Positions 54,498 through 62,625 of a stretch of 64,000 nucleotides of DNA are shown in pieces. The DNA is taken from contig JALHOZ010000015.1 of assembly GCA_022842725.1 (NCBI GenBank), positions 39,863 to 103,862 of the forward strand, written 5' to 3'. The stretch's first letter is position 1, and the number at the start of each line of letters is the position of its first letter. The DNA comes from Saprospiraceae bacterium (GTDB taxonomy: Bacteria; Bacteroidota; Bacteroidia; Chitinophagales; Saprospiraceae). Made by a program: the position numbers and the translations under genes. The notes beneath the pieces are model-generated. The model was not told the origin of the DNA and made no database searches. It saw only the letters and a list, made by a program, of their open reading frames with translations.

Positions 54498-56441
54498 ATG
54501 AAATTATCCGGGATTATAGTTTTTGTTTTTTCTTTGTTATTATTATCATGTAATAAAGAGAATAAAAATGTGGGTGATTTTCAATTGGTATTTGCCCGTT
54601 TAGGTCAATTTTCAATATTGAATCAACCCGCAGTAATAAGCGATGATGAAATCGTACTGGGTTTTGATGTCTCTATTGATGATAAATCAACAGCAGGAAT
54701 ATCTTTACAAAACGGCAATCTTCAGATTCCGGTTTCATTGTCGTATTCCGATCAGAATAAAATTATCAATATTAAAATACTACAAACTCTTGAAGAAGGA
54801 AAAACCTACAAACTGAATATCCCAACTTCGTTAAAATCAGGAAACGGAGCTGTCTTTAAAGGGGCAGAGATTTTATTTTCCATTGTATTGGAAGATTTGA
54901 CCATCAAAAAAGTAGAAGTTGACGGAAAATCTTTGCACCCGACCAATCAAAATATCAATATTTCCGCACAGCCGGTTTTTTTGGTCACTTTCAGTCACAA
55001 ACTGACCGCAGCAGCTATTGAAAATAATGTGCTACTGACAGGAAAAGAAACCTATAAAATTACATCAAAATTACTGAATGATACTACTATTGAAGTAAAA
55101 ACGGATCAAATATTGCCATCCTTCCTTAAGATGAGGTTGTTTTTCAGTGGTGTACTGGGTGATAAAATCGGCAGAAATTTTAAAGCTACCCAATACAGCT
55201 TTTATACCGGAGATAACCAACAAAAAGTTTTTCCGCAGATCTCTGATGAGGCTTTGCTGAATTTGGTTCAGGAAAAAACATTTGAATATTTCTGGTCCTT
55301 TGGACATCCGGTGAGTGGTATGGCAAGGGAAAGAAACAGTTCCGGTGATTTGGTGACTTCCGGAGGTAGTGGTTTTGGTTTGATGAGTATGATTGTTGCA
55401 ACTGAAAGAGGTTGGATAAGCAGAAATGAAGCCGTCAGCCGGTGGAAAAAAATGGTGGATTTTCTGGAGAAAGCAGATCGTTTTCATGGTGTCTGGCCAC
55501 ATTGGATGAACGGAATCACCGGAAAAACAATACCTTTCAGTACAAAAGATAATGGTGGGGACTTAGTGGAAACAGCTTTTCTGGTGCAGGGTCTGATTAC
55601 GGTCCGTCAGTATCTGAAGGAATCCGATCCAAATGAAAAATATATTATTGACAAAATAAATAAACTTTGGTCTGAAGTTGAATGGAACTTCTACCGCAAT
55701 CAGAAAAATGTACTTTACTGGCATTGGTCACCACAGTACAATTGGGAGATGAATCTTCCGATTTCCGGATACAATGAAGGTTTGATGCCTTACGTATTGG
55801 CAGCTTCGTCGCCGGATTACAGCATTCCGGCAAATGTTTATCATGAGGGATTTGCCAGAAACGGCGGTATAAAAAACGGAAGAATGTTCTACGGATACAC
55901 CTTGCCTTTGGGCTATGATTTGGGAGGACCCTTGTTTTTTGCTCACTACTCATTTATGGGACTGGATCCGAGAAATCTTAAAGATACATACGCAGGCTAC
56001 TGGCAACAAAATGTAAATCATTCGAAAATAAATCACGCATATTGTGCGGCAAATCCCAGAAATTTTGTTGGTTATTCTGATCATTGCTGGGGACTTACGG
56101 CAAGTGATAATCATAAAGGATATAATGCACACAGCCCTACAAATGATTTGGGTGTTATTTCGCCAACAGCTGCATTATCATCATTTCCTTACACACCTGA
56201 AGAGAGCATGAAGGCAATGAAGTTTTTTTATTATACCCTGGGAGACAGATTATGGGGACAATATGGGTTTTATGATGCATTTCACCTCGGAGAAGGATGG
56301 ACAGCGTCTTCTTATCTGGCCATAGATCAGGGGCCAATCGTTTGTATGATCGAGAATCACAGGACAGGTCTCCTATGGGATTTATTTATGTCAGCACCGG
56401 AAATCCAATCCGGATTGACAAAATTGGGTTTTACCCACTAA
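54498..56441 (+). CDS. GH144/glycoamylase-family lipoprotein with Ig-like domain
   Basis: ATG 54498 starts a lipoprotein signal (C18, LLLLSCNKE); an earlier in-frame start at 54429 adds 23 residues before it. The 647-residue protein has a Big_5 Ig-like part (about 25-220) and a catalytic (alpha/alpha)6 glycoamylase domain (PF10091 type, about 240-645). Marker blocks are GGSGFGLMSMIVATERGWIS, NGGDLVETAFLVQGLI, NVLYWHWSPQYNWEMN and YLAIDQGPIVCMIENHRTG. Characterised relatives in Bacteroidota (GH144) act on beta-1,2-glucan, so that is the best substrate guess. A tandem paralogue follows after 13 bp. Confidence 0.85.
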   Translation: MKLSGIIVFVFSLLLLSCNKENKNVGDFQLVFARLGQFSILNQPAVISDDEIVLGFDVSIDDKSTAGISLQNGNLQIPVSLSYSDQNKIINIKILQTLEEGKTYKLNIPTSLKSGNGAVFKGAEILFSIVLEDLTIKKVEVDGKSLHPTNQNINISAQPVFLVTFSHKLTAAAIENNVLLTGKETYKITSKLLNDTTIEVKTDQILPSFLKMRLFFSGVLGDKIGRNFKATQYSFYTGDNQQKVFPQISDEALLNLVQEKTFEYFWSFGHPVSGMARERNSSGDLVTSGGSGFGLMSMIVATERGWISRNEAVSRWKKMVDFLEKADRFHGVWPHWMNGITGKTIPFSTKDNGGDLVETAFLVQGLITVRQYLKESDPNEKYIIDKINKLWSEVEWNFYRNQKNVLYWHWSPQYNWEMNLPISGYNEGLMPYVLAASSPDYSIPANVYHEGFARNGGIKNGRMFYGYTLPLGYDLGGPLFFAHYSFMGLDPRNLKDTYAGYWQQNVNHSKINHAYCAANPRNFVGYSDHCWGLTASDNHKGYNAHSPTNDLGVISPTAALSSFPYTPEESMKAMKFFYYTLGDRLWGQYGFYDAFHLGEGWTASSYLAIDQGPIVCMIENHRTGLLWDLFMSAPEIQSGLTKLGFTH

Positions 56442-56454
56442 AATCATTTGTAAA

Positions 56455-57810
56455 GTGAAGCAGTTTTTAATCATATTGTATATTTTTTCCGGTATTACAC
56501 TTTTTATTTCTTCCTGTGTTGCCAAAAAAGAAATGACCTCTTCCATAACAGCTAACCCAAAAGATGTTTTGATGGATCGGGTTCAGAAGGAGACGTTTTT
56601 GTATTTTTGGGAAGCTTGTGAGCCCGTTTCAAAGGCCGCCAGAGAAAGATTACACATGGACGATGTCTATGGCATTCACCACAAAGATATTACAACTTCC
56701 GGCGGCACCGGTTTTGGAATCATGGCTTTAATTGTAGGCATTGAACGTGGTTTTATTTCCCGCAAGGAGGGTTTCGAAAGATTGCAACATCTGGTAAATT
56801 GGTTGGAAAAAGCAGAAAAATTTCATGGCGCCTGGTCTCATTGGTGGAATCCTGACGGAACCGCTTATCCCTTCAGCAAATATGATGATGGTGGCGACCT
56901 GGTCGAAACTGCATTTCTGGCTCAGGGATTAATTGCAGCAAGACAATATTTCAAAAAGGGAAATCCTGAAGAAATCGTCTTGGCTCAAAAAATGGATGCG
57001 CTCTGGCGAAATATTGAGTGGTCGTGGTACACCAAAGGAGGTGAAAATGTATTGTATTGGCATTGGTCACCCAAACATGGTTGGAAAATGAATTTTCCGG
57101 TTGGTGGCTACAACGAATGTCTTATTATGTATGTTTTGGGTGCTTCCTCACCGACTTTTCCCATTAAACCTGAGGTGTTTCATCAGGGTTTTATGAGAAA
57201 CGGCGAAATCGTTTCCGATAAAAAATTATACGGTATAGAAACAGTTCTGGATCATTACGAAAACGATGATATTGCCGTCGGCCCCTTATTTTGGTCGCAC
57301 TATTCATTTCTTGGATTAGACCCGAGAGGACTGAAAGATCAGTATGCTGATTATTGGAAGTTGTGTCGGAATCATGTTGAGATACATTACGAACACGCAA
57401 AAAGAAACCCTTATGATTATAAAGGGTATAGTGAAAAATGTTGGGGAATGACTTCCAGTTATTCCATCAACGGATACTCCGGACACAATCCACAGGAAGA
57501 TCTCGGAGTGATCAGTCCCACTGCCGCTTTGAGCAGTTTTCCGTTTTTACCTGAGGCTTCATATGATTTTTTAGCCTATTTATATGAAAAAAAACCACAA
57601 TACATCGGAAAATACGGACCTTATGACGCTTTTTCAGAACAATCTGATTGGTTTGTTCCTCATTATCTGGCTATTGATCAGGGCCCCATTCCGGTTATGA
57701 TCGAAAATCACCGTACCGGATTATTGTGGGACTTGTTTATGTCCGCGCCTGAAATTCAGCGAGGATTGGATAAACTGGGTTTTACTTACCGAAAAGTGAA
57801 TACATATTGA
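56455..57810 (+). CDS. GH144/glycoamylase-family lipoprotein, GTG start
   Basis: The 451-residue protein uses GTG at 56455: the lipoprotein signal MKQFLIILYIFSGITLF with lipobox at C21 (ISSCVAK) begins there, and the next Met lies after the lipobox. The catalytic domain covers about 40-445 and matches its upstream neighbour throughout (GGTGFGIMALIVGIERGFIS, NVLYWHWSPKHGWKMNFPVG, YLAIDQGPIPVMIENHRTG), but it has no Ig-like domain. The pair may divide endo- and exo-type cutting, or act on opposite sides of the outer membrane. The following gene overlaps its stop codon. Confidence 0.87.
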   Translation: MKQFLIILYIFSGITLFISSCVAKKEMTSSITANPKDVLMDRVQKETFLYFWEACEPVSKAARERLHMDDVYGIHHKDITTSGGTGFGIMALIVGIERGFISRKEGFERLQHLVNWLEKAEKFHGAWSHWWNPDGTAYPFSKYDDGGDLVETAFLAQGLIAARQYFKKGNPEEIVLAQKMDALWRNIEWSWYTKGGENVLYWHWSPKHGWKMNFPVGGYNECLIMYVLGASSPTFPIKPEVFHQGFMRNGEIVSDKKLYGIETVLDHYENDDIAVGPLFWSHYSFLGLDPRGLKDQYADYWKLCRNHVEIHYEHAKRNPYDYKGYSEKCWGMTSSYSINGYSGHNPQEDLGVISPTAALSSFPFLPEASYDFLAYLYEKKPQYIGKYGPYDAFSEQSDWFVPHYLAIDQGPIPVMIENHRTGLLWDLFMSAPEIQRGLDKLGFTYRKVNTY

Positions 57811-58625
57811 AAGTTTGCGTAGTCATATTTTGGATGCTCAGCGCTCTCGGAGCGGTATCACAGGAAGTAAGTGTCATGACCTATAACCTGCGTTTGGATG
57901 CTGCTTCTGACGGTGCAGATAACTGGCATCATCGAAAAGCAGAATTTGCCGCTTATATTTTGGAAAAAAATCCTGATTTTTTAGGTGTCCAGGAAGCCTT
58001 ACTGCATCAGACCCTCTATTTGGACACTTTATTGAAGGACTATGACTATATAGGTGTGGGGAGAGATGATGGTTTGTTGGCAGGAGAATTTATGGCATTA
58101 TTTTATCGGAAACCATGGATTTTACTCCGGGATACTACGATTTGGCTTTCAGATACACCCGGAATTCCTTCCAAAGCTCAGGATGCAGGATGTTTTCGCA
58201 CCTGTACCGCAGGATTGTTTACGAATGGTCGGGATACCATCAAAATATTAAACACACACTTTGATCATATAGGACAAAATGCCAGGTTACTGAGTGTTGG
58301 CGTCATTCAAAAACAGGTTCAAAACCTTTGGCCCGGCTTTGCTACGTTGCTCATGGGCGATTTTAATGTGACTCCGACAAATCCTGTGTATAGCATGATT
58401 ACCCAAAACCTAAAGGATGTTTGGAAACTTCACAACCAACATGAAGAAGGAACATTCAACAGTTTTAAAAGGGATGGAGAATTCAAAGATCGTATTGACT
58501 ATATTTTTATAAACGATCAATTGATTTCATTAACCTGCAATATCGATCGTCCCCTTACCAAACAGGGAAGACAACTATCTGACCATTTTCCGGTAATTTC
58601 AAAATTAAAATTTAGAGATGAATAA
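57807..58625 (+). CDS. Secreted endonuclease/exonuclease/phosphatase-fold protein, TTG start
   Basis: The 272-residue protein starts at TTG 57807, overlapping the upstream TGA (TTGA). This start is chosen because it completes a signal peptide (MKVCVVIFWMLSALGAVSQ); ATG 57834 would truncate it. The EEP fold is clear: VMTYNLRLDA, FLGVQEAL with the metal-binding Glu, HFDHIG, LLMGDFNVTPT with catalytic Asp/Asn, and LSDHFPVI with the terminal Asp/His. Members are Mg-dependent phosphodiesterases acting on nucleic acids, lipids or others. Its place among glucan enzymes suggests a glycan-linked phosphodiester, which is inference. Confidence 0.88.
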   Translation: MKVCVVIFWMLSALGAVSQEVSVMTYNLRLDAASDGADNWHHRKAEFAAYILEKNPDFLGVQEALLHQTLYLDTLLKDYDYIGVGRDDGLLAGEFMALFYRKPWILLRDTTIWLSDTPGIPSKAQDAGCFRTCTAGLFTNGRDTIKILNTHFDHIGQNARLLSVGVIQKQVQNLWPGFATLLMGDFNVTPTNPVYSMITQNLKDVWKLHNQHEEGTFNSFKRDGEFKDRIDYIFINDQLISLTCNIDRPLTKQGRQLSDHFPVISKLKFRDE

Positions 58626-61599
58626 TTTTTTTTCTACCTTGTTTTGTTTCTTTTTTTCTGTTTGTTTTTTAACAGGGCAGGAGCCTAAGGATGTTTTTGA
58701 AGCGAAATCCTTTTCTTATGGTGAAGTTAACCTTCCTTACCGAATTTTATACCCTAAAAATTTTGATACAAATGCAAAATATCCATTGGTTTTGTTTTTG
58801 CACGGAAGTGGTGAAAGAGGAAATGACAATGAAAAACAATTGATTCATGGAGCAAGGTTTTTTATGAATCAATTGGAAAAGTATCCTGCTGTGGTGATAT
58901 TTCCGCAATGTCCTGAAAATGATTTTTGGGCGAATATTGAAAGAATTGAAAATCAGAACGGCCTTCGTTTTGAATACAAAGAAAATGTTACTCCTACAAA
59001 GGCATTGACTGCAGTGATGAATCTGATTCGTGATTTTGAAAAAAAATCATTTGTAGATACTGACAGAATATATGTTTCCGGTTTGTCGGCAGGAGGGATG
59101 GGGACCTGGGAACTTTGCGCCAGAATGCCTGAAAAAATTGCTGCGGCTGCTCCCATCTGCGGAGGAAGTCACATAAGCAATGCCAAAAAGATGATTTCTG
59201 TTCCCATTTGGGCTTTTCATGGCATCAAAGATGATGTCGTCCCGGCATGGCACACTACCCAAATGGTAGAAGCTGTCCAAAAAGCCGGTGGAAGAGCCAA
59301 AGTGACTTTATTCCCTGAAGCAAACCACAATTCGTGGGAACCTGCCTTTGAGGAACCGGAATTTTTATCATGGTTATTCAGCAAAAAGAAAGGGGAAAAA
59401 GAAGGAAAAGATTTTATCGATCAGTTGATGTCACAAATGACCCTGGAAGAAAAAATAGGTCAGTTAAACTTATTAACTCCCGGTGGAACCGTCACAGGAG
59501 AAGTAGTCAGCAAAGATGTTAATGCCAAAATCCAACAGGGGAAAGTAGGTGGTATTTTTGGTATCCGTGGACCCGAAAAAGTCCGTTTGGCTCAGGAAAT
59601 TGCCGTTAAAAACAGTAGGTTAGGCATTCCACTGATTGTCGGAATGGATGTAATTCATGGACATCAGACAGTCTTTCCGATTCCACTGGCATTATCTTGT
59701 TCCTGGAATATGGAATTGATTGAAAAAACGGCAAAAATAGCGGCAAAAGAAGCAACAGCTGATGGTATCATGTGGACGTTTTCACCTATGGTGGATATAG
59801 CACGGGATCCGAGATGGGGCAGGATAGCAGAAGGCGCCGGTGAAGACCCTTTTTTAGGTTCTGCGATAGCAAAAGCTATGGTAAAAGGATATCAGGGAGA
59901 TGATTTGAAAGATCCAAAAACCATGCTGGCATGCGTAAAACATTTTGCCAATTATGGAGCAGCTGAGGGTGGAAGAGATTATGGAACCGTAGATATGTCA
60001 AGGTTAAAATCTTTAAATGAATATCTTCCGCCTTATAAAGCAGCTGTAGACGCAGGCGTAGGTTCTGTAATGACTTCTTTTAATGTATTGGACTATGTAC
60101 CGGTATCTGCAAATAAACAATTGTTTAATGAAATTTTGAGAGATAAGTGGGCTTTTGAAGGAATAGTAGTGACAGATTACACAGCCATCAATGAGATGAC
60201 AGAACACGGTCTGGGTGATCAGAAAGAAGTTTCTGCTTTGGCATTGGAAGCTAATGTCGACATGGATATGGTTGGTGAAGGATTTTTGATGACACTCAAA
60301 TCATCCTTTGATGAAGGACGTATATCTCAGCACCAGATAGATGCTGCCTGCAGGAGAATTCTTGAGGCAAAACAAAAATTGGGGCTTTTTGACGACCCAT
60401 TCAGATATTTTGATGAAAAAAGAGCCAAAGAAGATATTTTTACAAAAGAACACAGAGAATTTGCGAGAAAGGTGGCACCTGAAACTTTTGTATTATTAAA
60501 AAATAAAAATAATGTCCTGCCATTAAAAAAGTCAGGTAAAATAGCAGTGATAGGTCCTTTGGCAGATAGCCGAAGAAATATGTTGGGAACATGGAGTGTA
60601 AGTGGTGATCACAATCTGGCAGTGACCGTATTGGAAGGAATAAAAAATGTTGTCGGAAATAAAGTGGAAATCCTGTACGCAAAAGGAGCAAACATAAGTG
60701 ATGACCCGGCATTTGCCAAAAGGGTTAATGCTTTTGGTGAAGAGATCGTTATTGATAAAAGAACACCGGAAACAATGATTGAGGAAGCAGTACTTGCTGC
60801 TAAAAAAGCTGATGTAGTGGTTGCGGTTATGGGTGAGGCAGCTGATATGTCGGGAGAATCTTCCAGTCTGGCTCATATAGGTCTGCAACCAGGTCAGGTA
60901 AAATTGTTGGAAGCGCTGAAAAAAGTGGGTAAACCCATCATTTTGGTATTGTACAACGGCAGACCCATGACCTTGGTATGGGAAAATGAAAATATGGACG
61001 CTATCCTTGATGTTTGGTTTGGCGGAACAGAAGGTGGGAATGCTGTGGCTGATGTTTTATTCGGGGATGAAGTTCCATCAGGAAAACTTACCACATCTTT
61101 TCCGGTTCATGTAGGACAAATTCCTGTTTATCATAGCATGCTGAATACCGGAAGACCGGATAACGGTGGTCAAACCAAATTCAGAACCAACTATCTCGAT
61201 ATTCCGAATCAGCCATTGTATCCTTTTGGGTATGGTTTGAGTTATACCACTTTTTTTTACAGTGATCCGGTTTTAGATAAAAAAACAATGAATCGTAATG
61301 ATACTTTATATGTAAGTGTGGAGGTCAAAAATACCGGAAAAAGAGCAGCTCACGAAATTGTTCAAATGTATATTCGCGATGTCGTCGGCTCTATCAGTCG
61401 TCCGGTAAAAGAACTAAAAGGATTTCAAAAAATATATCTTGAACCGGGCCAAAGTAAAAAAGTCATTTTCCCGATTCATGTTGAACTGCTTAAGTTTTAC
61501 AATACAAAATTAAAACATGTTGCAGAAGATGGTTTGTTTGATGTGATGGTTGGTCCGGACTCTTCAAAGACAAAAAGTGTTTCATTTGAATTGAAATAA
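58618..61599 (+). CDS. Esterase-GH3 beta-glucosidase fusion
   Basis: The 993-residue protein has a signal peptide (to about residue 20). An alpha/beta-hydrolase domain of the PHB-depolymerase/CE1-like type (about 25-258) has nucleophile S157 in GLSAGGMGTW, an Asp in HGIKDDVVPAWH and a His in EANHNSWEPAF. A full GH3 enzyme follows (about 268-993) with KHFANYGAAEGGRDYG, nucleophile D520 in VVTDYTAINE, a C-terminal domain and a fibronectin-III-like end (YIRDVVGSISRPVKELKG). It would remove ester groups and release glucose from oligosaccharides. The start overlaps the previous gene by 8 bp. AATAACC-A-GGTTATT overlaps its stop. Confidence 0.92.
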   Translation: MNNFFSTLFCFFFSVCFLTGQEPKDVFEAKSFSYGEVNLPYRILYPKNFDTNAKYPLVLFLHGSGERGNDNEKQLIHGARFFMNQLEKYPAVVIFPQCPENDFWANIERIENQNGLRFEYKENVTPTKALTAVMNLIRDFEKKSFVDTDRIYVSGLSAGGMGTWELCARMPEKIAAAAPICGGSHISNAKKMISVPIWAFHGIKDDVVPAWHTTQMVEAVQKAGGRAKVTLFPEANHNSWEPAFEEPEFLSWLFSKKKGEKEGKDFIDQLMSQMTLEEKIGQLNLLTPGGTVTGEVVSKDVNAKIQQGKVGGIFGIRGPEKVRLAQEIAVKNSRLGIPLIVGMDVIHGHQTVFPIPLALSCSWNMELIEKTAKIAAKEATADGIMWTFSPMVDIARDPRWGRIAEGAGEDPFLGSAIAKAMVKGYQGDDLKDPKTMLACVKHFANYGAAEGGRDYGTVDMSRLKSLNEYLPPYKAAVDAGVGSVMTSFNVLDYVPVSANKQLFNEILRDKWAFEGIVVTDYTAINEMTEHGLGDQKEVSALALEANVDMDMVGEGFLMTLKSSFDEGRISQHQIDAACRRILEAKQKLGLFDDPFRYFDEKRAKEDIFTKEHREFARKVAPETFVLLKNKNNVLPLKKSGKIAVIGPLADSRRNMLGTWSVSGDHNLAVTVLEGIKNVVGNKVEILYAKGANISDDPAFAKRVNAFGEEIVIDKRTPETMIEEAVLAAKKADVVVAVMGEAADMSGESSSLAHIGLQPGQVKLLEALKKVGKPIILVLYNGRPMTLVWENENMDAILDVWFGGTEGGNAVADVLFGDEVPSGKLTTSFPVHVGQIPVYHSMLNTGRPDNGGQTKFRTNYLDIPNQPLYPFGYGLSYTTFFYSDPVLDKKTMNRNDTLYVSVEVKNTGKRAAHEIVQMYIRDVVGSISRPVKELKGFQKIYLEPGQSKKVIFPIHVELLKFYNTKLKHVAEDGLFDVMVGPDSSKTKSVSFELK

Positions 61600-61653
61600 C
61601 CAGGTTATTCATAAAAAAATGGTCATTATACATGATTATATTGTGTAACAAAG

Positions 61654-61661
61654 TAATTTTG
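61654..61661 (+). promoter_or_regulatory. Possible -7 element for the DUF808 gene (TAATTTTG)
   Basis: TAATTTTG matches TAnnTTTG, 19 bp before ATG 61681. No -33 TTG at standard spacing is seen, so this is tentative. Confidence 0.35.
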
Positions 61662-61680
61662 CCCAAATATACAATGTAAT

Positions 61681-62553
61681 ATGGCTTCGGGAATTTTTGC
61701 AGTTTTAGATGATATCGCTATCCTGATGGATGATGTGGTCATGATGAGTAAATTGGCTACTAAAAAAACGGCGGGTATCCTGGGTGATGATCTGGCGGTA
61801 AATGCAGAAAAAGCCACCGGTTTCGTTTCCTCAAGAGAATTGCCTGTTTTATGGGCGATCACAAAAGGATCTTTTGTCAATAAGCTGATTATTTTGCCGG
61901 TTGTTTTTCTGTTGAGCTATTTTCTGCCGGCTTTAATCAAGGTAATTCTGATACTTGGTGGTTTATATCTTGCTTATGAAGGTGTTCATAAAATTTTTGA
62001 ATATCTGGTTAGTAAAACAGGCAAAAAAGAAAAATATGAAGGGCCTGATTATAAAGTAGAAATAACAGAAAGCGAAAAAGATAAAATTAAGTCAGCCGTC
62101 ACTACCGATTTTATTTTATCTCTGGAAATCGTCATTATTGCCATGGGAACCGTTATGGACAAGTCATTGCAAATCCAGATATTGACGGTAAGTGTGGTTG
62201 CTCTCATCGCTACTATTGGTGTTTATGGTTTGGTAGCGCTGATTGTCAGAATGGATGATTTTGGTCTGATGTTAATAAGTAAATCAAAAGGAAATGCCCT
62301 TATGATTTCAGTTGGCAACGGTTTTATTAATCTTCTCCCTATGATTATCAGATTATTAGGCGTTGTGGGAACGATTGCTCTGGTTTTGGTGGCAGGTGGG
62401 ATTTTTGTTCACAATATTGAAGTTATACATCACTGGATGCCTGATTTTATGCCGGCCATGGTGTTTGAATTTTTAACAGGAATTCTCGGAGGGATTGTTG
62501 CATTGATATTGATTACACTGGTACAAACCATCATAAAAAAGTTAAAAAAATAA
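61681..62553 (+). CDS. DUF808 (YedI-like) inner-membrane protein
   Basis: The 290-residue protein matches DUF808 over its whole length: the N-terminal MASGIFAVLDDIAILMDDVV, then KKTAGILGDDLAVNAEKATG, helices at about 65-100, YLAYEGVHKIFEYL, and four further helices to the C-terminus ending LVQTIIKKLKK. These are predicted inner-membrane proteins without a known function. It has its own upstream gap of 81 bp after PUL2 and a terminator after it, so it is probably a single-gene unit unrelated to glycan use. Confidence 0.88.
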   Translation: MASGIFAVLDDIAILMDDVVMMSKLATKKTAGILGDDLAVNAEKATGFVSSRELPVLWAITKGSFVNKLIILPVVFLLSYFLPALIKVILILGGLYLAYEGVHKIFEYLVSKTGKKEKYEGPDYKVEITESEKDKIKSAVTTDFILSLEIVIIAMGTVMDKSLQIQILTVSVVALIATIGVYGLVALIVRMDDFGLMLISKSKGNALMISVGNGFINLLPMIIRLLGVVGTIALVLVAGGIFVHNIEVIHHWMPDFMPAMVFEFLTGILGGIVALILITLVQTIIKKLKK

Positions 62554-62578
62554 GCCCGGAGAACATCTGGTTATGCGA

Positions 62579-62625
62579 CCGGAAATGAATCTTTTGAAAG
62601 ATAAAATATTCATTTCCGGCTTTTT
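62579..62625. terminator. Bidirectional hairpin between convergent genes
   Basis: CCGGAAATGAAT (62579-62590) pairs with ATTCATTTCCGG (62608-62619) over 12 bp around a 17-nt loop, with CTTTTT on the plus strand side. It lies between the DUF808 gene and the minus-strand T9SS gene and could serve both. Confidence 0.75.
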
